A DNA stretch of 64,000 nt from Castellaniella sp. (GTDB lineage Bacteria; Pseudomonadota; Gammaproteobacteria; Burkholderiales; Burkholderiaceae_B), in contig NZ_SCQN01000033.1 in assembly GCF_004321985.1 (NCBI RefSeq), forward strand, positions 1-64,000. The letters run 5' to 3'. Numbering within the stretch: position 1 is the stretch's first letter; each line of letters begins with the position of its first letter. Both the position numbers and the translations under genes were made by a program. Positions 36,920 through 46,109 of this stretch are shown here, in pieces. The notes under the pieces are model-generated. The model was not told the DNA's origin, did no database searches, and saw only the letters and a program-made list of their open reading frames with translations.

Positions 36920-37666
36920 ATGCGCCTGCTCCACCCCGAACGCATCCACCCCACGCTCTGGCGCGCCTCTCAACTCGCGCTGGGCGGCTTGCGGCACCTG
37001 CCGACCGGCCACAGCGGCCTGGACGAAGCGCTGGGCGGCGGCTGGCCATTGGGCGCGCTGATCGAACTGCTGCCGGAACACGCCGGCATCGGCGAGGTCC
37101 ATCTGCTCTGTCCTGCCCTGGAGGGACTGGCCGACCGCTGCCAGCCCACCCTGCTGCTCAATCCCCCTTACGCACCCTCCATGCAGTGCTGGGCCGCCTG
37201 GGGTCTGCGACCCAATGACGTTGTCTGGGTACGCACGTCCTCCTCCCGCGACACCACCTGGGCAGTCACTCAGATCCTGCACTACCAGTCCTGTGCCGCC
37301 CTGTTGTGCTGGGCGCACACCACACCTTATGCGGACCTGCTGCAATGGCACAGGCTGGCCCGTCGGGGATCGGCGCTGGTGGTGCTGTACAGGCCGCACG
37401 ACACGGCCCGCCGAGACAGCCCCGCCAGCCTGCGCGTCGATCTACGGGCCATCCCCGGCGGGCTGCGGGCCTCTTTCCTGAAATGTCCCGGTCCGATTCC
37501 TTCAGCCCGGGACCTGACTCTGTATCCGTACGATCATGATCTGGATCAGCCTGGCCCTGCCGCTCCCCCTGGCCGCCTGCCCAGGACTGCTGGCACACCT
37601 GTTTCGCTACACACCGCGCCTGACGATGCTGGCACCGCAACTCATGGCACTGGATCTGACCGGTAG
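36920..37666 (+). CDS. imuA: ImuA (SulA/RecA-like translesion synthesis accessory protein)
   Basis: A 248-residue RecA-fold protein. LPTGHSGLDEALGGGWPLGALIELLPEHAGIGE replaces the Walker A region of RecA (the P-loop is degenerate). ImuA works with ImuB and DnaE2 in damage-induced mutagenesis. The final about 43 residues, read after the imuB start at 37536, are low-complexity Pro/Thr and unlike the family, so the reading frame may have been extended past its ancestral stop. SOS-regulated by the LexA box just upstream. Confidence 0.87.
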   Translation: MRLLHPERIHPTLWRASQLALGGLRHLPTGHSGLDEALGGGWPLGALIELLPEHAGIGEVHLLCPALEGLADRCQPTLLLNPPYAPSMQCWAAWGLRPNDVVWVRTSSSRDTTWAVTQILHYQSCAALLCWAHTTPYADLLQWHRLARRGSALVVLYRPHDTARRDSPASLRVDLRAIPGGLRASFLKCPGPIPSARDLTLYPYDHDLDQPGPAAPPGRLPRTAGTPVSLHTAPDDAGTATHGTGSDR

Positions 37667-38801
37667 CCTCAGACTGTTCGACGGGCCCAGAAAACTCTGG
37701 CCCCGCATCATGCAGACCTGCCCGTCAGGCACCCGTGCTGGAATGGCCCCCACCGCCTGGGGTGCTGCCTTGCTGGCCAGACAGGACCGGGGTCCGCGCC
37801 GTGCGCTGCGCAGGCAATCCATGCAACGGTACCTGGACCGCCTGCCTTGCTCCGCGCTCACCCTCGCGCCCACAGCCTTCGCGCTGCTCGATGACTGGGG
37901 CTGCCACACGCTGGGGCAGCTGCGCCGGCTGCCCCGAGCCGGCCTTGCCCAGCGCGGGCTGGCCACGGTCCTCGAACAGCTCGATCGCGCCTACCACACA
38001 AGCGGCCCCGCCGCCTGGGTTCCTCCTCAGATGGGGTTCGAAGCCTCCTGCGAACCCGAGTTCCGGGGCACTAGCCTCACCGCCATCGAAACGGCGCTGA
38101 CGCCGTTGCTGACGGATCTGTGCCGCTACCTGCAGGCCCACCAAGCCGCCACCGACCAGATGGAATGGATCTTGCTGCACGATCCGACGCGATCCCCCAC
38201 GCCCGAGACCCGCCTGACACTGTCGTTCTCCAGACCCCAATGGGATCTGCAGGCCTGCCTGCGCCTGTGTCGCCTGCGCATCCAGTCTCTCGACCTGCCG
38301 GGGCCCGTGCACCGCGTCACCCTGCGCTGCCTGAATATCCAGACTCGCCAATCCCTACCCGCCTCATTGCTGCCCGACTCCCAGGTGGACCAGCAGCGCG
38401 AAGAGCGGCTGCTGGACGTCCTGAAAGCCCGGCTGGGTGCCACCTGCCTGCACTTCCCCAGGCTGCAGGACTGGCCGCTGCCCGAACGCGCCGAAGCCTG
38501 GTTCAGCCAGCCACAACGAACCAGGCCGTCCTGGCCCTCCCCCCACGCGCACTGGCCGGGCAGCCGCCCGTTCTGGCTGCTCGAGACTCCTGCGCCACTC
38601 GAAACCGCACGGGATCAGCCGGTCTGGCGCGGTGCCCCCCTGCGGCTGCTGTCCGGTCCCGAACGCATCGAAGAAGGTTGGTGGCGGTCCCGGAATACCA
38701 GTCGGGAATACTTCATCGCCACCGACGCTCGGGCCGTCCGCTACTGGATCTACCAGGACCTGCGATCCGGCGGCTGGTTCCTCCACGGGCTGTTCGCCTG
38801 A
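37536..38801 (+). CDS. imuB: ImuB, Y-family polymerase-like protein, N-terminally shortened
   Basis: A 421-residue ImuB. From about residue 22 (LFRYTPRLTMLAPQLMALDLTGSLRLFDGPR) to the C-terminal REYFIATDARAVRYWIYQDLRSGGWFLHGLFA end it follows the family, but family members of about 480-500 residues have about 65 more residues between the first beta-strand (here MIWISLALPLPL) and this point. That missing piece is the early palm/finger region. ImuB is a non-catalytic bridge to the beta clamp, so loss may be tolerated. It overlaps imuA by 131 nt. dnaE2 follows. Confidence 0.85.
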   Translation: MIWISLALPLPLAACPGLLAHLFRYTPRLTMLAPQLMALDLTGSLRLFDGPRKLWPRIMQTCPSGTRAGMAPTAWGAALLARQDRGPRRALRRQSMQRYLDRLPCSALTLAPTAFALLDDWGCHTLGQLRRLPRAGLAQRGLATVLEQLDRAYHTSGPAAWVPPQMGFEASCEPEFRGTSLTAIETALTPLLTDLCRYLQAHQAATDQMEWILLHDPTRSPTPETRLTLSFSRPQWDLQACLRLCRLRIQSLDLPGPVHRVTLRCLNIQTRQSLPASLLPDSQVDQQREERLLDVLKARLGATCLHFPRLQDWPLPERAEAWFSQPQRTRPSWPSPHAHWPGSRPFWLLETPAPLETARDQPVWRGAPLRLLSGPERIEEGWWRSRNTSREYFIATDARAVRYWIYQDLRSGGWFLHGLFA

Positions 38802-38861
38802 CGCCCGGCACCCGTGGCCGCCCCCACGGCGGACCGGGCGACTGGCCGAGAAACCCACACC

Positions 38862-41800
38862 ATGACGTTTCTGCCCGACTACGCCGAACTCGACTGCCTG
38901 TCGAACTACACGTTCCTGACGGGAGCCTCCCACCCCGAAGAACTGGTGGAACGGGCGGTCGCGCTGGGCTATTCGGCCCTGGCCCTGAGCGACGAATGCT
39001 CCCTGGCCGGCGTCGTCCGCGCCTGGGAAGCTGCACGTGAACGCCAATTCTCCCTGCTGATCGGCAGCCGCTTCCGGCTGGCCGACAGCCCCGGCTGGAC
39101 ACTGATCATCCTGGCCCAGGACCGGGACGGCTACGGCAACCTGTCCAGACTCATCACCCACGCGCGGCGCCACAGCACGAAGGGCTGCTATTACCTCACC
39201 CTGAGGAACCTGCTGGCCCCCGCCGAAGACCAGACCGATCTGACTGGCCTGCCCGGATGCCTGCTGATCATGCGCCCGGATCCCGACGACTTTCTCCCGC
39301 GCTGCGAACCTACCCTGCAGCGCCTGCTGACAGTATTTGCGGGCAGGCTGTGGCTGGGCCTGCATCTGCTCCAGGGAGACCATGACGCCGCACACCTGCA
39401 GGCGCTGCGCGAGCTATCGCTCCGCCACCAGGTCCCACTGGTCGCACTGGGGGCTGCGGAAATGCACGTGCGATCGCGCCAGCCCGTCCACGACAGCCTA
39501 TGTGCCCTGCGCTGGAACCGCCCCCTGGCGGAATGCGGCCAGCTCCTGCGTCCGAACACGGAACACGCCCTGCGGAACCGCCTGCGCCTGGCGCGGCTCT
39601 ACCCGGGGGACACCCTGGCTCAGACCCTGCAAGTGGCCCGGCGCTGTACCTTCACGCTGGACAGCCTGCGCTACCAGTACCCCCAGGAGATCGTGCCCAC
39701 CGGCATGACGCCCACCGCTTACCTGCGCAGGGAATGTCTGGCGGGCACCCACCGCCGCTACACAGATGGGGTGCCGCCCGCTGTCAACGAGCAACTCAGC
39801 CAGGAACTCGCTCTGGTCGAGGAACTGCACTACGAGCCCTACTTTCTGACCGTCTACGACCTGGTGCGCTTTGCCCGCAGCCGGAACATCCTTTGCCAGG
39901 GCCGGGGGTCGGCCGCCAATTCGCTGATCTGCTACTGCCTGGGCATCACCGAGGTCGATCCGCTGGCGTCCAATCTGCTGTTTGCCCGCTTCATCAGCCG
40001 CGAGCGCGGCGAGCCGCCCGACATCGACGTGGACTTCGAACATAACCGCAGAGAGGAAGTCATCCAGTACATCTATGCCCACTACGGCCGCCACCGTGCC
40101 GCGCTGACGGCCGTGGTGACACGCTACCGCCACCGCAGCGCGTTGCGGGATGCCGGGCGTGCCCTGGGGATCAACATGGACCTGATCACGCGCGCCGGCA
40201 AGCTGCTGCGCCACGTCCGGGACCCCCGGGAAACCCTGGCCACGCTGCAATCCCTGTGCGATCCGGAACAGGCCGCGCAATGGGCCAACCTCCAGGAGGC
40301 ACTCACAGGGTTTCCACGCCACCTGTCCCAGCACCCAGGGGGTTTCGTCATCGCCCAGGATCGCCTGGACACGCTGGTTCCCCTGGAAAACGCGGCCATG
40401 CCGGATCGCAGCGTCATCCAGTGGGACAAGGACGATCTGGACGCGATGGGGCTGCTGAAAATCGACGTGCTGGCGCTGGGCATGCTTACCGCCCTACGGC
40501 TGTGCGAGGCACTGGTCGCCCGGCGGCGGCAATCTCCCTGGACCCTGCCGGAGATCCCCTCGCACGACGAAGCCACGTTTTCCATGATCCGCAAGGCGGA
40601 CACGGTAGGCGTCTTCCAGATCGAATCGCGCGCGCAGATGAGCATGCTGCCTCGGCTGCAGCCTGCCTGCTTCTACGACCTGGTGATCCAGGTGGCCATC
40701 GTGCGCCCCGGTCCCATGCAGGGCGGCATGGTTCATCCCTACCTGCGTCGGCGCCAGAAGCTGGAAGCCGTGGACTACCCCTCCGACGCTGTACGCCACA
40801 TCCTGGAGCGCACGCTGGGGATTCCGATCTTCCAGGAACAGGCCATGAAGCTGGCCATCGCGGCGGCCGGCTTCTCGCCGGGCGAGGCGGACCAGTTACG
40901 CCGCGCCATGGCCGCCTGGCGCCGCACCGGGTCGGTCAACGCCTTCCACGCCCGGCTGCAGGCGGGCATGCTGGCCCGGGGCTATTCCCAGGACTACATC
41001 GAGCGGCTGATTCACCAGCTCGAAGGCTTTGGCGAATACGGTTTTCCGGAAAGCCACGCGGCTAGCTTCGCCCGGCTGGCATGGCAATCCGCCTGGCTCA
41101 AGTGCCACGAACCGGAAGCCTACCTGGCCGCCATGCTCAACGCCCAGCCCATGGGGTTCTATTCCCCCAGCCAGCTCGTGCAGGATGCCCGCCGCCACGG
41201 TGTGTGCGTGCTCCCGGTATGCGTGAACCACAGCGCCCCTGAAGCCACCCTGGAAGAAATCATGGACATTCGCGGGGCCCCCTACGTCCAACCGGCTGCG
41301 ATCTCCTCCGGCACACCCGCTGCCCCTGATTCAACCGGGCAGCGGTCAGCCGTGCGCCTGGGACTCTCCCAGATCCTGGGGCTGTCCAGAAGTGCCATGC
41401 AGGCGATCACGACCGCCCGCGAGGCCGGCCCCTACACCAGCATCGAAGACCTGCGCATCCGCGCCAGCCTGCAAACACAGGACCTCCAGACGCTGGCTCG
41501 CGCCAACGCCCTGACGACGCTGACCTCGGACCGCCGCACCGGCCAATGGCAGGCTGCGCTGATCCACGCCCCCCGCCTGCTGCGCGAGGCTCCGATCCAC
41601 GAACGCGACACCCCCGCACTGCCGGCCCTGAGCGACGGCGAGCAAACCCTGGCGGACTACGCCACCCTGGGGCTGACACTGGGACGCCATCCGATCACGT
41701 TCCTGCGTGACGAACTGGACAAGCGGAGATTCTGCACGGCGCAGGCGCTGAACGCCGGATTTCCAGATCGTCGCCTGGCCCGGGCCTGCGGCCTGGTGGT

Positions 41801-42053
41801 CTCCCGCCAGCGGCCCCAGACGGCCGGCGGCACGGTGTTCGTGACCCTGGAGGACGAAACTGGTCCAGTGAACGTGATCGTTCCGGCACGCGAGGCCGCC
41901 ACCAACCGCAGCGCGCTGCTGCACGCCTCACTCATGGGCGTCTACGGGATCTGGCAACGCCAGCAGGGGGTCTTCCACCTGAAGGCACGCCGGCTGGTGG
42001 ACCTGAGCACCCTGCTGGGTACTCTGCGCACCCACAGCCGGGACTTTCAGTGA
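38862..42053 (+). CDS. dnaE2: Error-prone DNA polymerase DnaE2 (ImuC)
   Basis: A 1063-residue C-family polymerase of the DnaE2 class. N-terminal PHP domain (YAELDCLSNYTFLTGASHPEEL), then the polymerase core with catalytic aspartates in PDIDVDFEHNRRE near residue 385 and QWDKDDLDAMGLLKIDVL, helix-hairpin-helix and a C-terminal OB fold (about 925-1010). It copies across lesions during SOS mutagenesis with ImuA and ImuB. ATG at 38862 chosen over GTG at 38814, which adds 16 non-conserved residues. 60 nt after imuB. Confidence 0.96.
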   Translation: MTFLPDYAELDCLSNYTFLTGASHPEELVERAVALGYSALALSDECSLAGVVRAWEAARERQFSLLIGSRFRLADSPGWTLIILAQDRDGYGNLSRLITHARRHSTKGCYYLTLRNLLAPAEDQTDLTGLPGCLLIMRPDPDDFLPRCEPTLQRLLTVFAGRLWLGLHLLQGDHDAAHLQALRELSLRHQVPLVALGAAEMHVRSRQPVHDSLCALRWNRPLAECGQLLRPNTEHALRNRLRLARLYPGDTLAQTLQVARRCTFTLDSLRYQYPQEIVPTGMTPTAYLRRECLAGTHRRYTDGVPPAVNEQLSQELALVEELHYEPYFLTVYDLVRFARSRNILCQGRGSAANSLICYCLGITEVDPLASNLLFARFISRERGEPPDIDVDFEHNRREEVIQYIYAHYGRHRAALTAVVTRYRHRSALRDAGRALGINMDLITRAGKLLRHVRDPRETLATLQSLCDPEQAAQWANLQEALTGFPRHLSQHPGGFVIAQDRLDTLVPLENAAMPDRSVIQWDKDDLDAMGLLKIDVLALGMLTALRLCEALVARRRQSPWTLPEIPSHDEATFSMIRKADTVGVFQIESRAQMSMLPRLQPACFYDLVIQVAIVRPGPMQGGMVHPYLRRRQKLEAVDYPSDAVRHILERTLGIPIFQEQAMKLAIAAAGFSPGEADQLRRAMAAWRRTGSVNAFHARLQAGMLARGYSQDYIERLIHQLEGFGEYGFPESHAASFARLAWQSAWLKCHEPEAYLAAMLNAQPMGFYSPSQLVQDARRHGVCVLPVCVNHSAPEATLEEIMDIRGAPYVQPAAISSGTPAAPDSTGQRSAVRLGLSQILGLSRSAMQAITTAREAGPYTSIEDLRIRASLQTQDLQTLARANALTTLTSDRRTGQWQAALIHAPRLLREAPIHERDTPALPALSDGEQTLADYATLGLTLGRHPITFLRDELDKRRFCTAQALNAGFPDRRLARACGLVVSRQRPQTAGGTVFVTLEDETGPVNVIVPAREAATNRSALLHASLMGVYGIWQRQQGVFHLKARRLVDLSTLLGTLRTHSRDFQ

Positions 42054-42102
42054 GCGGGCCGGTCTCAACTTTCGCTGGCCGGCCCCTTGGGAGCTCAACT
42101 TC

Positions 42103-42831
42103 TCAAAGCCCGTTGCCGATGAAATCCTGCAATTCCCGCGTCTTGGGGTTGACCAGGATATCCGGCCCGCCCTGCTCCCAGACCTGTCCCTGGTGCATGA
42201 AGATGATCACATTGGCCAGCCGCCGCGCAAACGCCATTTCGTGCGTGACCAGCACCATGGTCATGCCGCCCTGGGCAAGCTTTTCGATGACCTTGAGCAC
42301 CTCGCCCGTCAGCTGAGGGTCCAGTGCCGAGGTGACCTCGTCAAACAGCATCACCTGTGGCTCCATGGCAAGGGACCGCGCAATCGCCACGCGCTGCTGC
42401 TGCCCACCCGAGAGCTGCTCAGGGTAGCTGTCGTACTTTTCCAGCAGCCCGACCGTATCCAGCACACGGCGGGCGCGCTCTTCGCAGACATTGCGCCCGA
42501 GCTTGCGCACATGGCGCAGGGCCAGCATGATGTTGCGGCCCACCGTCAGATGTGGAAAGAGGTTGTAGCTTTGGAAGACAATGCCAACGTCCTTGCGCAA
42601 CTGCCCCAGATCCACCTTCGACCCGCCCAGGATGTGGCCACATACCTGGATGCTGCCCTCATCGATGCGCTCGAGGTGATCGATGCATCGCAGGGCCGTG
42701 CTCTTCCCAGAGCCGCTCTGGCCAATGATGGCGACGACCTGACCCCGCTCGATGTCGAAGGACACCCCCTTGAGGACCTGGTTCTCGCCAAAGCTCTTGT
42801 GCACATTCTGCAGACTAACGACGGCCGACAT
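42103..42831 (-). CDS. Polar amino-acid-type ABC importer ATPase
   Basis: A 242-residue ATPase of the GlnQ/HisP class. Walker A GQSGSGKST, Q-loop VFQSYNLFPHLTV, signature LSGGQQQRVAIARSLA, Walker B VMLFDEVTSALDP and LVTHEMAFARRLA are all intact. It overlaps the permease gene upstream by 17 nt. No binding-protein gene is adjacent or in the window. Confidence 0.93.
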   Translation of the reverse strand: MSAVVSLQNVHKSFGENQVLKGVSFDIERGQVVAIIGQSGSGKSTALRCIDHLERIDEGSIQVCGHILGGSKVDLGQLRKDVGIVFQSYNLFPHLTVGRNIMLALRHVRKLGRNVCEERARRVLDTVGLLEKYDSYPEQLSGGQQQRVAIARSLAMEPQVMLFDEVTSALDPQLTGEVLKVIEKLAQGGMTMVLVTHEMAFARRLANVIIFMHQGQVWEQGGPDILVNPKTRELQDFIGNGL

Positions 42832-43465
42832 TCAGTTTCCTTTCCATGGCTCGGCTCCACCGGGACAGGGGGAAGCACAGCAGAAAATAAAATCCACCCA
42901 CCAGCGCGAACACCAGGAAAGGCTGGAAGAGCGAGTTGTTGAGAATCTGGCCTGCGCGGGTGAGTTCCACGAACCCGACGACCGAAGCCAACGACGTGGA
43001 CTTGATGACCTGTACCAGGAACCCCACCGTCGCCGGAAGAGACAAGCGCACGGCCTGCGGAATCACGACCAGAATCAGGGACTGCCAGCGCGACAATCCC
43101 AGGCACTCGGAAGCTTCCCACTGGGTCTTCTCGATAGATTGCACGCTACCGCGCCAGATCTCCCCCAGAAAGGCGCTGACATACACCATGAGAGCGATTC
43201 CCGCCGCCACCAGCGGCGGTACATTGATGCCAAAGATCCCTACCCCGAAATAGACCACGAACAGCAGGATCAGCAGCGGGATGCCCTGAATCGACCCGAT
43301 GTAGAAGGCAGTCAGCGCCCGCACCACACGAAAGCGCGAAATGCGGGCGAGCATCACGGCAAACCCCGCCACCGCGCCCAGCACGAAAGACAGCGCCGAC
43401 AAGATCAAGGTCCAGACCAGACCATGGAGCAGATAGGTGAACTGGATATAAGTGAAATGGTCCAT
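42815..43465 (-). CDS. Polar amino-acid-type ABC importer permease 2
   Basis: A 216-residue permease with about five helices of the HisM/GlnP family. The coupling motif ASECLGLSRWQSLILVVIPQAVRLSLP (EAA loop) lies near residue 145. The family transports amino acids or opines. It is encoded 9 nt after the other permease and overlaps the ATPase by 17 nt. Confidence 0.93.
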   Translation of the reverse strand: MDHFTYIQFTYLLHGLVWTLILSALSFVLGAVAGFAVMLARISRFRVVRALTAFYIGSIQGIPLLILLFVVYFGVGIFGINVPPLVAAGIALMVYVSAFLGEIWRGSVQSIEKTQWEASECLGLSRWQSLILVVIPQAVRLSLPATVGFLVQVIKSTSLASVVGFVELTRAGQILNNSLFQPFLVFALVGGFYFLLCFPLSRWSRAMERKLNVGRR

Positions 43466-43474
43466 GTTCTCCCC

Positions 43475-44188
43475 TCAGGCAGCCTTGTTGCGCAACTGCT
43501 GCACCCGGGCCGAGCGGGCCACCACCCAGCGCCGTCGAAACAGCACCAGCCCCGCCACCGAGAACAGCCCCTTCAGCAGCACCGCCAGAACCAGATAGAG
43601 CAATGCAACGATGATGTAGGTCTCCAGGGACAGGAAGGTGATGGACTGAACATTGTTGGCCACGCCGGTGAGTTCCTCGGCGGAAATCTGCGACGTGATT
43701 GATGACATGAGCATCATGAGCACGAACTGGCTGGTGATCGAGGGATAGACCTTTTCAAAGGCGGGCAGCATGATCACATGCCAGTAGATGCGCGGGCGCG
43801 ACAGGCCCAGACATTCGGCAGCCTCGACCTGCCCCGGCGGGACTGCGTCCATGCCGGAGCGGATGATCTCCGCCGAATAGGCTCCTACATTGATCACCAT
43901 CGTGATCACGGCGGCCAGATTGGCCGACATGGTGTAGCCCAGGCTGGAGAGGCCAAAATAGAAAATGAAGATCTGCACCAGGAATGGCGTATTGCGGACT
44001 GTCTCGATGTAGACCCCGCAGACCCGCGACAACCAGCCGATCACGCTGCGGCGGCCGATTGCGCACAGGATGCCCAGCACCAGACCGAACACCGTGGAAG
44101 CCAGGGTCAGTTCCAGCGTGGTCACTGCCCCGTCCAGGAACATCCTCCAATAGGGCAGCAAACCGGGGAAATTGAACGTGTAGTTCAC
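43475..44188 (-). CDS. Polar amino-acid-type ABC importer permease 1
   Basis: A 237-residue permease. It has the HisQ/GlnP layout, RNTPFLVQIFIFYFG in the middle and EAA loop AAECLGLSRPRIYWHVIML. With the other permease it would form a heterodimer. It follows the uronate dehydrogenase gene after 75 nt that hold a tandem repeat, so both could be one transcript or separately regulated. Confidence 0.93.
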   Translation of the reverse strand: MNYTFNFPGLLPYWRMFLDGAVTTLELTLASTVFGLVLGILCAIGRRSVIGWLSRVCGVYIETVRNTPFLVQIFIFYFGLSSLGYTMSANLAAVITMVINVGAYSAEIIRSGMDAVPPGQVEAAECLGLSRPRIYWHVIMLPAFEKVYPSITSQFVLMMLMSSITSQISAEELTGVANNVQSITFLSLETYIIVALLYLVLAVLLKGLFSVAGLVLFRRRWVVARSARVQQLRNKAA

Positions 44189-44210
44189 GATGATTCTCAG
44201 GCTACTTTAG

Positions 44211-44240
44211 GGTCGGACATGGTACGGTCAGACATCGTAC
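44211..44240. repeat. Tandem 15-bp repeat before the ABC permease genes
   Basis: GGTCGGACATGGTAC (44211-44225) and GGTCAGACATCGTAC (44226-44240) are head-to-tail, 13 of 15 identical. The junction also forms an inverted repeat GTACG-N9-CGTAC (44222-44240). It lies 23 nt upstream of the permease 1 start, a likely operator. Confidence 0.6.
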
Positions 44241-44263
44241 TTTAAGGTGGAGCCGGGCTGGAG

Positions 44264-45079
44264 TCACTTCCGCACGGGTTCAAAAGGCCCCTGTGCCGTG
44301 AATGCCCCACCCTGATACACCATAGTCGGATCATCGGCTGCAGGCATGGGCTGCTTCTCGATCATGTCGCGATAGGCTTCTGACGTGTCCTGCGCCTGGA
44401 ATCCAATATGCGCAGCCAGCCGGTTGTCCCACCAGGTTTCCTTGTTGTCGGACATGCCGAAGATGATGGTGTGGCCGATCTCGGGCGTGAACAGCCCCCG
44501 CCGGATGAGCTCGGTCAGATCGTGCGCGCTGAGCCAGATGTGCATCATGCGGCGGTCCTTGGGTTCTGGAAAGCATGAACCGATGCGGATGGAAATCGTC
44601 TCGATCCCGTAGCGGTCGTGATAGAAGCTGGCCATGGCCTCGCCATAGACCTTGGACAACCCGTAATAGCCGTCCGGCCGCGTGGGCGCGCGCGCATCCA
44701 GCCGCTCTGTCTGCCGGTAAAAGCCAATGGCATGGTTCGAACTGGCAAAGACGACACGGCGCGCACCGTGCTCGCGCGCGGCCTCGTAGATGTGGAAAAT
44801 GCCTTTGATGTTCGCCTCCAGGATCTCTTCGAAGGGACGTTCCACCGACACGCCCCCCATGTGCACGATGGCATCACAATCCCGGACCAGGTCGCTCACG
44901 GCCTGCCGATCCGATAGATCGCAAGGACACAATTCCTCAGAAGGCCCCGCCTTGCCCAGCCCCTGGATATCGGAGAGACGCAGGATCCGTGTCATGGGTT
45001 TGAGCGTTTCACGCAACACGCGCCCCAGCCCCCCGGCCGCCCCCGTCAACAGGATCCGTTCAAACTTGTTTCCGACCAC
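44264..45079 (-). CDS. udh: Uronate dehydrogenase (short-chain NAD-dependent)
   Basis: A 271-residue extended short-chain dehydrogenase. ILLTGAAGGLGRVLRETL is the NAD loop, IVHMGGVSVERPFEEILEANI and the YGLSKVYGE catalytic Tyr-x3-Lys follow, and the pattern closely resembles the Agrobacterium Udh, which oxidises galacturonate/glucuronate to the aldaro-lactone. Start: a GTG at 45079 has GGAG 6 nt upstream and gives the family length; the ATG at 45121 has no ribosome site. It lies before an amino-acid-type ABC importer, an unusual partner. Confidence 0.85.
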   Translation of the reverse strand: MVGNKFERILLTGAAGGLGRVLRETLKPMTRILRLSDIQGLGKAGPSEELCPCDLSDRQAVSDLVRDCDAIVHMGGVSVERPFEEILEANIKGIFHIYEAAREHGARRVVFASSNHAIGFYRQTERLDARAPTRPDGYYGLSKVYGEAMASFYHDRYGIETISIRIGSCFPEPKDRRMMHIWLSAHDLTELIRRGLFTPEIGHTIIFGMSDNKETWWDNRLAAHIGFQAQDTSEAYRDMIEKQPMPAADDPTMVYQGGAFTAQGPFEPVRK

Positions 45080-45294
45080 ACGACTCTCCAAATAGGCTAC
45101 TCCATCATTGTGATACGTCATCGTATAACTAGTAATCCGGAATAACCCTGAACACTGTCCACGGGACCCGACGGAGGGTCACATTCGGCTGACAGTTGGT
45201 CATTTTGCGCCAAAGCGGCTATTGTCGAAAGATGACTGGCGGCGCCCCGCAGGCAGTTTGCCGGGCCGAGCGGCCAGCCGAAAGGAAATACCGA

Positions 45295-45831
45295 ATGTCA
45301 TCGCCCCTGTATACGATAGGCCACTCTACACACGACCTGGACTCATTTGTCCGATTGCTTCAAGAAAGCGGGATCCAGCTTCTGGCGGATGTCCGCACGG
45401 TGCCTCGATCCAGAACCAACCCGCAATTCAACCGCGACACATTGCCGGCGTCCCTGGCGCCCTTCAACATCGCCTACCAGCACATGGAATCCCTAGGCGG
45501 CCTGCGTGGCAAATCCAGAACCACGCCGCCACAAGTCAACGGCTTCTGGGAAAACGACAGCTTTCACCACTACGCGGACTACGCCCTGACTGAAACCTTC
45601 CGCAGCGGCCTGGACGAGCTGATCACGCAGAGCCAGCGCCAGCCTACCGCCATCATGTGTTCGGAAGCCGTCTGGTGGCGCTGCCACAGGCGGATCATCG
45701 CCGATTATTTCCTGGCGCGGCAGATCCCGGTCCTGCACATCATGGGCGCGGGCCACGTCGATCCGGCACACCTGACACCGGGCGCCGTGGTTCAGGAAGA
45801 CCTGTCCGTGCTGTATCCACCTGCCGCGTGA
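45295..45831 (+). CDS. DUF488 family protein
   Basis: A 178-residue protein starting MSSPLYTIGHSTHDLDSFVR. The TIGHS start, ADVRTVPRSRTNPQFN, and the MCSEAVWWRCHRRIIADY segment (cysteine pair) are DUF488 hallmarks. The function is unknown. AAGGAAAT lies 5-6 nt before the ATG. It is divergent from udh, with the 45113-45126 inverted repeat in the interval. Confidence 0.9.
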   Translation: MSSPLYTIGHSTHDLDSFVRLLQESGIQLLADVRTVPRSRTNPQFNRDTLPASLAPFNIAYQHMESLGGLRGKSRTTPPQVNGFWENDSFHHYADYALTETFRSGLDELITQSQRQPTAIMCSEAVWWRCHRRIIADYFLARQIPVLHIMGAGHVDPAHLTPGAVVQEDLSVLYPPAA

Positions 45832-46068
45832 CTCTGGGGCCCCAGTCGGAGATTTTCAGCAATCCGTCAACTGAGTAAGATTCTGCGTCGCAGACTGGGC
45901 CAAGCTGACAGGATCATACGTGAAGAACCGCGAATCTGGCGGCAGTCACATTGCAGCCCGTTAACGGGTTCGTCGCACATATTTACATGTATCCACCAAA
46001 CCCGGGAAGGGTCACTGAACCTTTCGCCCAGATGAACGTCATAGCGCCAGGTGGCCTGTTCCACTCGC

Positions 46069-46088
46069 CCGGACGCAGGGGCGTCCGG
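46069..46088 (+). promoter_or_regulatory. Stable hairpin in the leader of the acid-shock-like gene
   Basis: CCGGACGC-AGGG-GCGTCCGG is a perfect 8-bp stem with a 4-nt loop, 21 nt upstream of the start codon. It would shape the 5' leader and may control translation or stability. The interval 45832-46109 has no recognised gene. Confidence 0.45.
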
Positions 46089-46109
46089 ACCCTCTATGGA
46101 GTTCATGTC

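Noticed and set aside
42103..44188. The amino-acid-type ABC genes as part of the phthalate cluster
   Set aside because: They are 10 kb away, separated by the SOS cassette and housekeeping genes, and belong to a different ABC family from the importer in the cluster.
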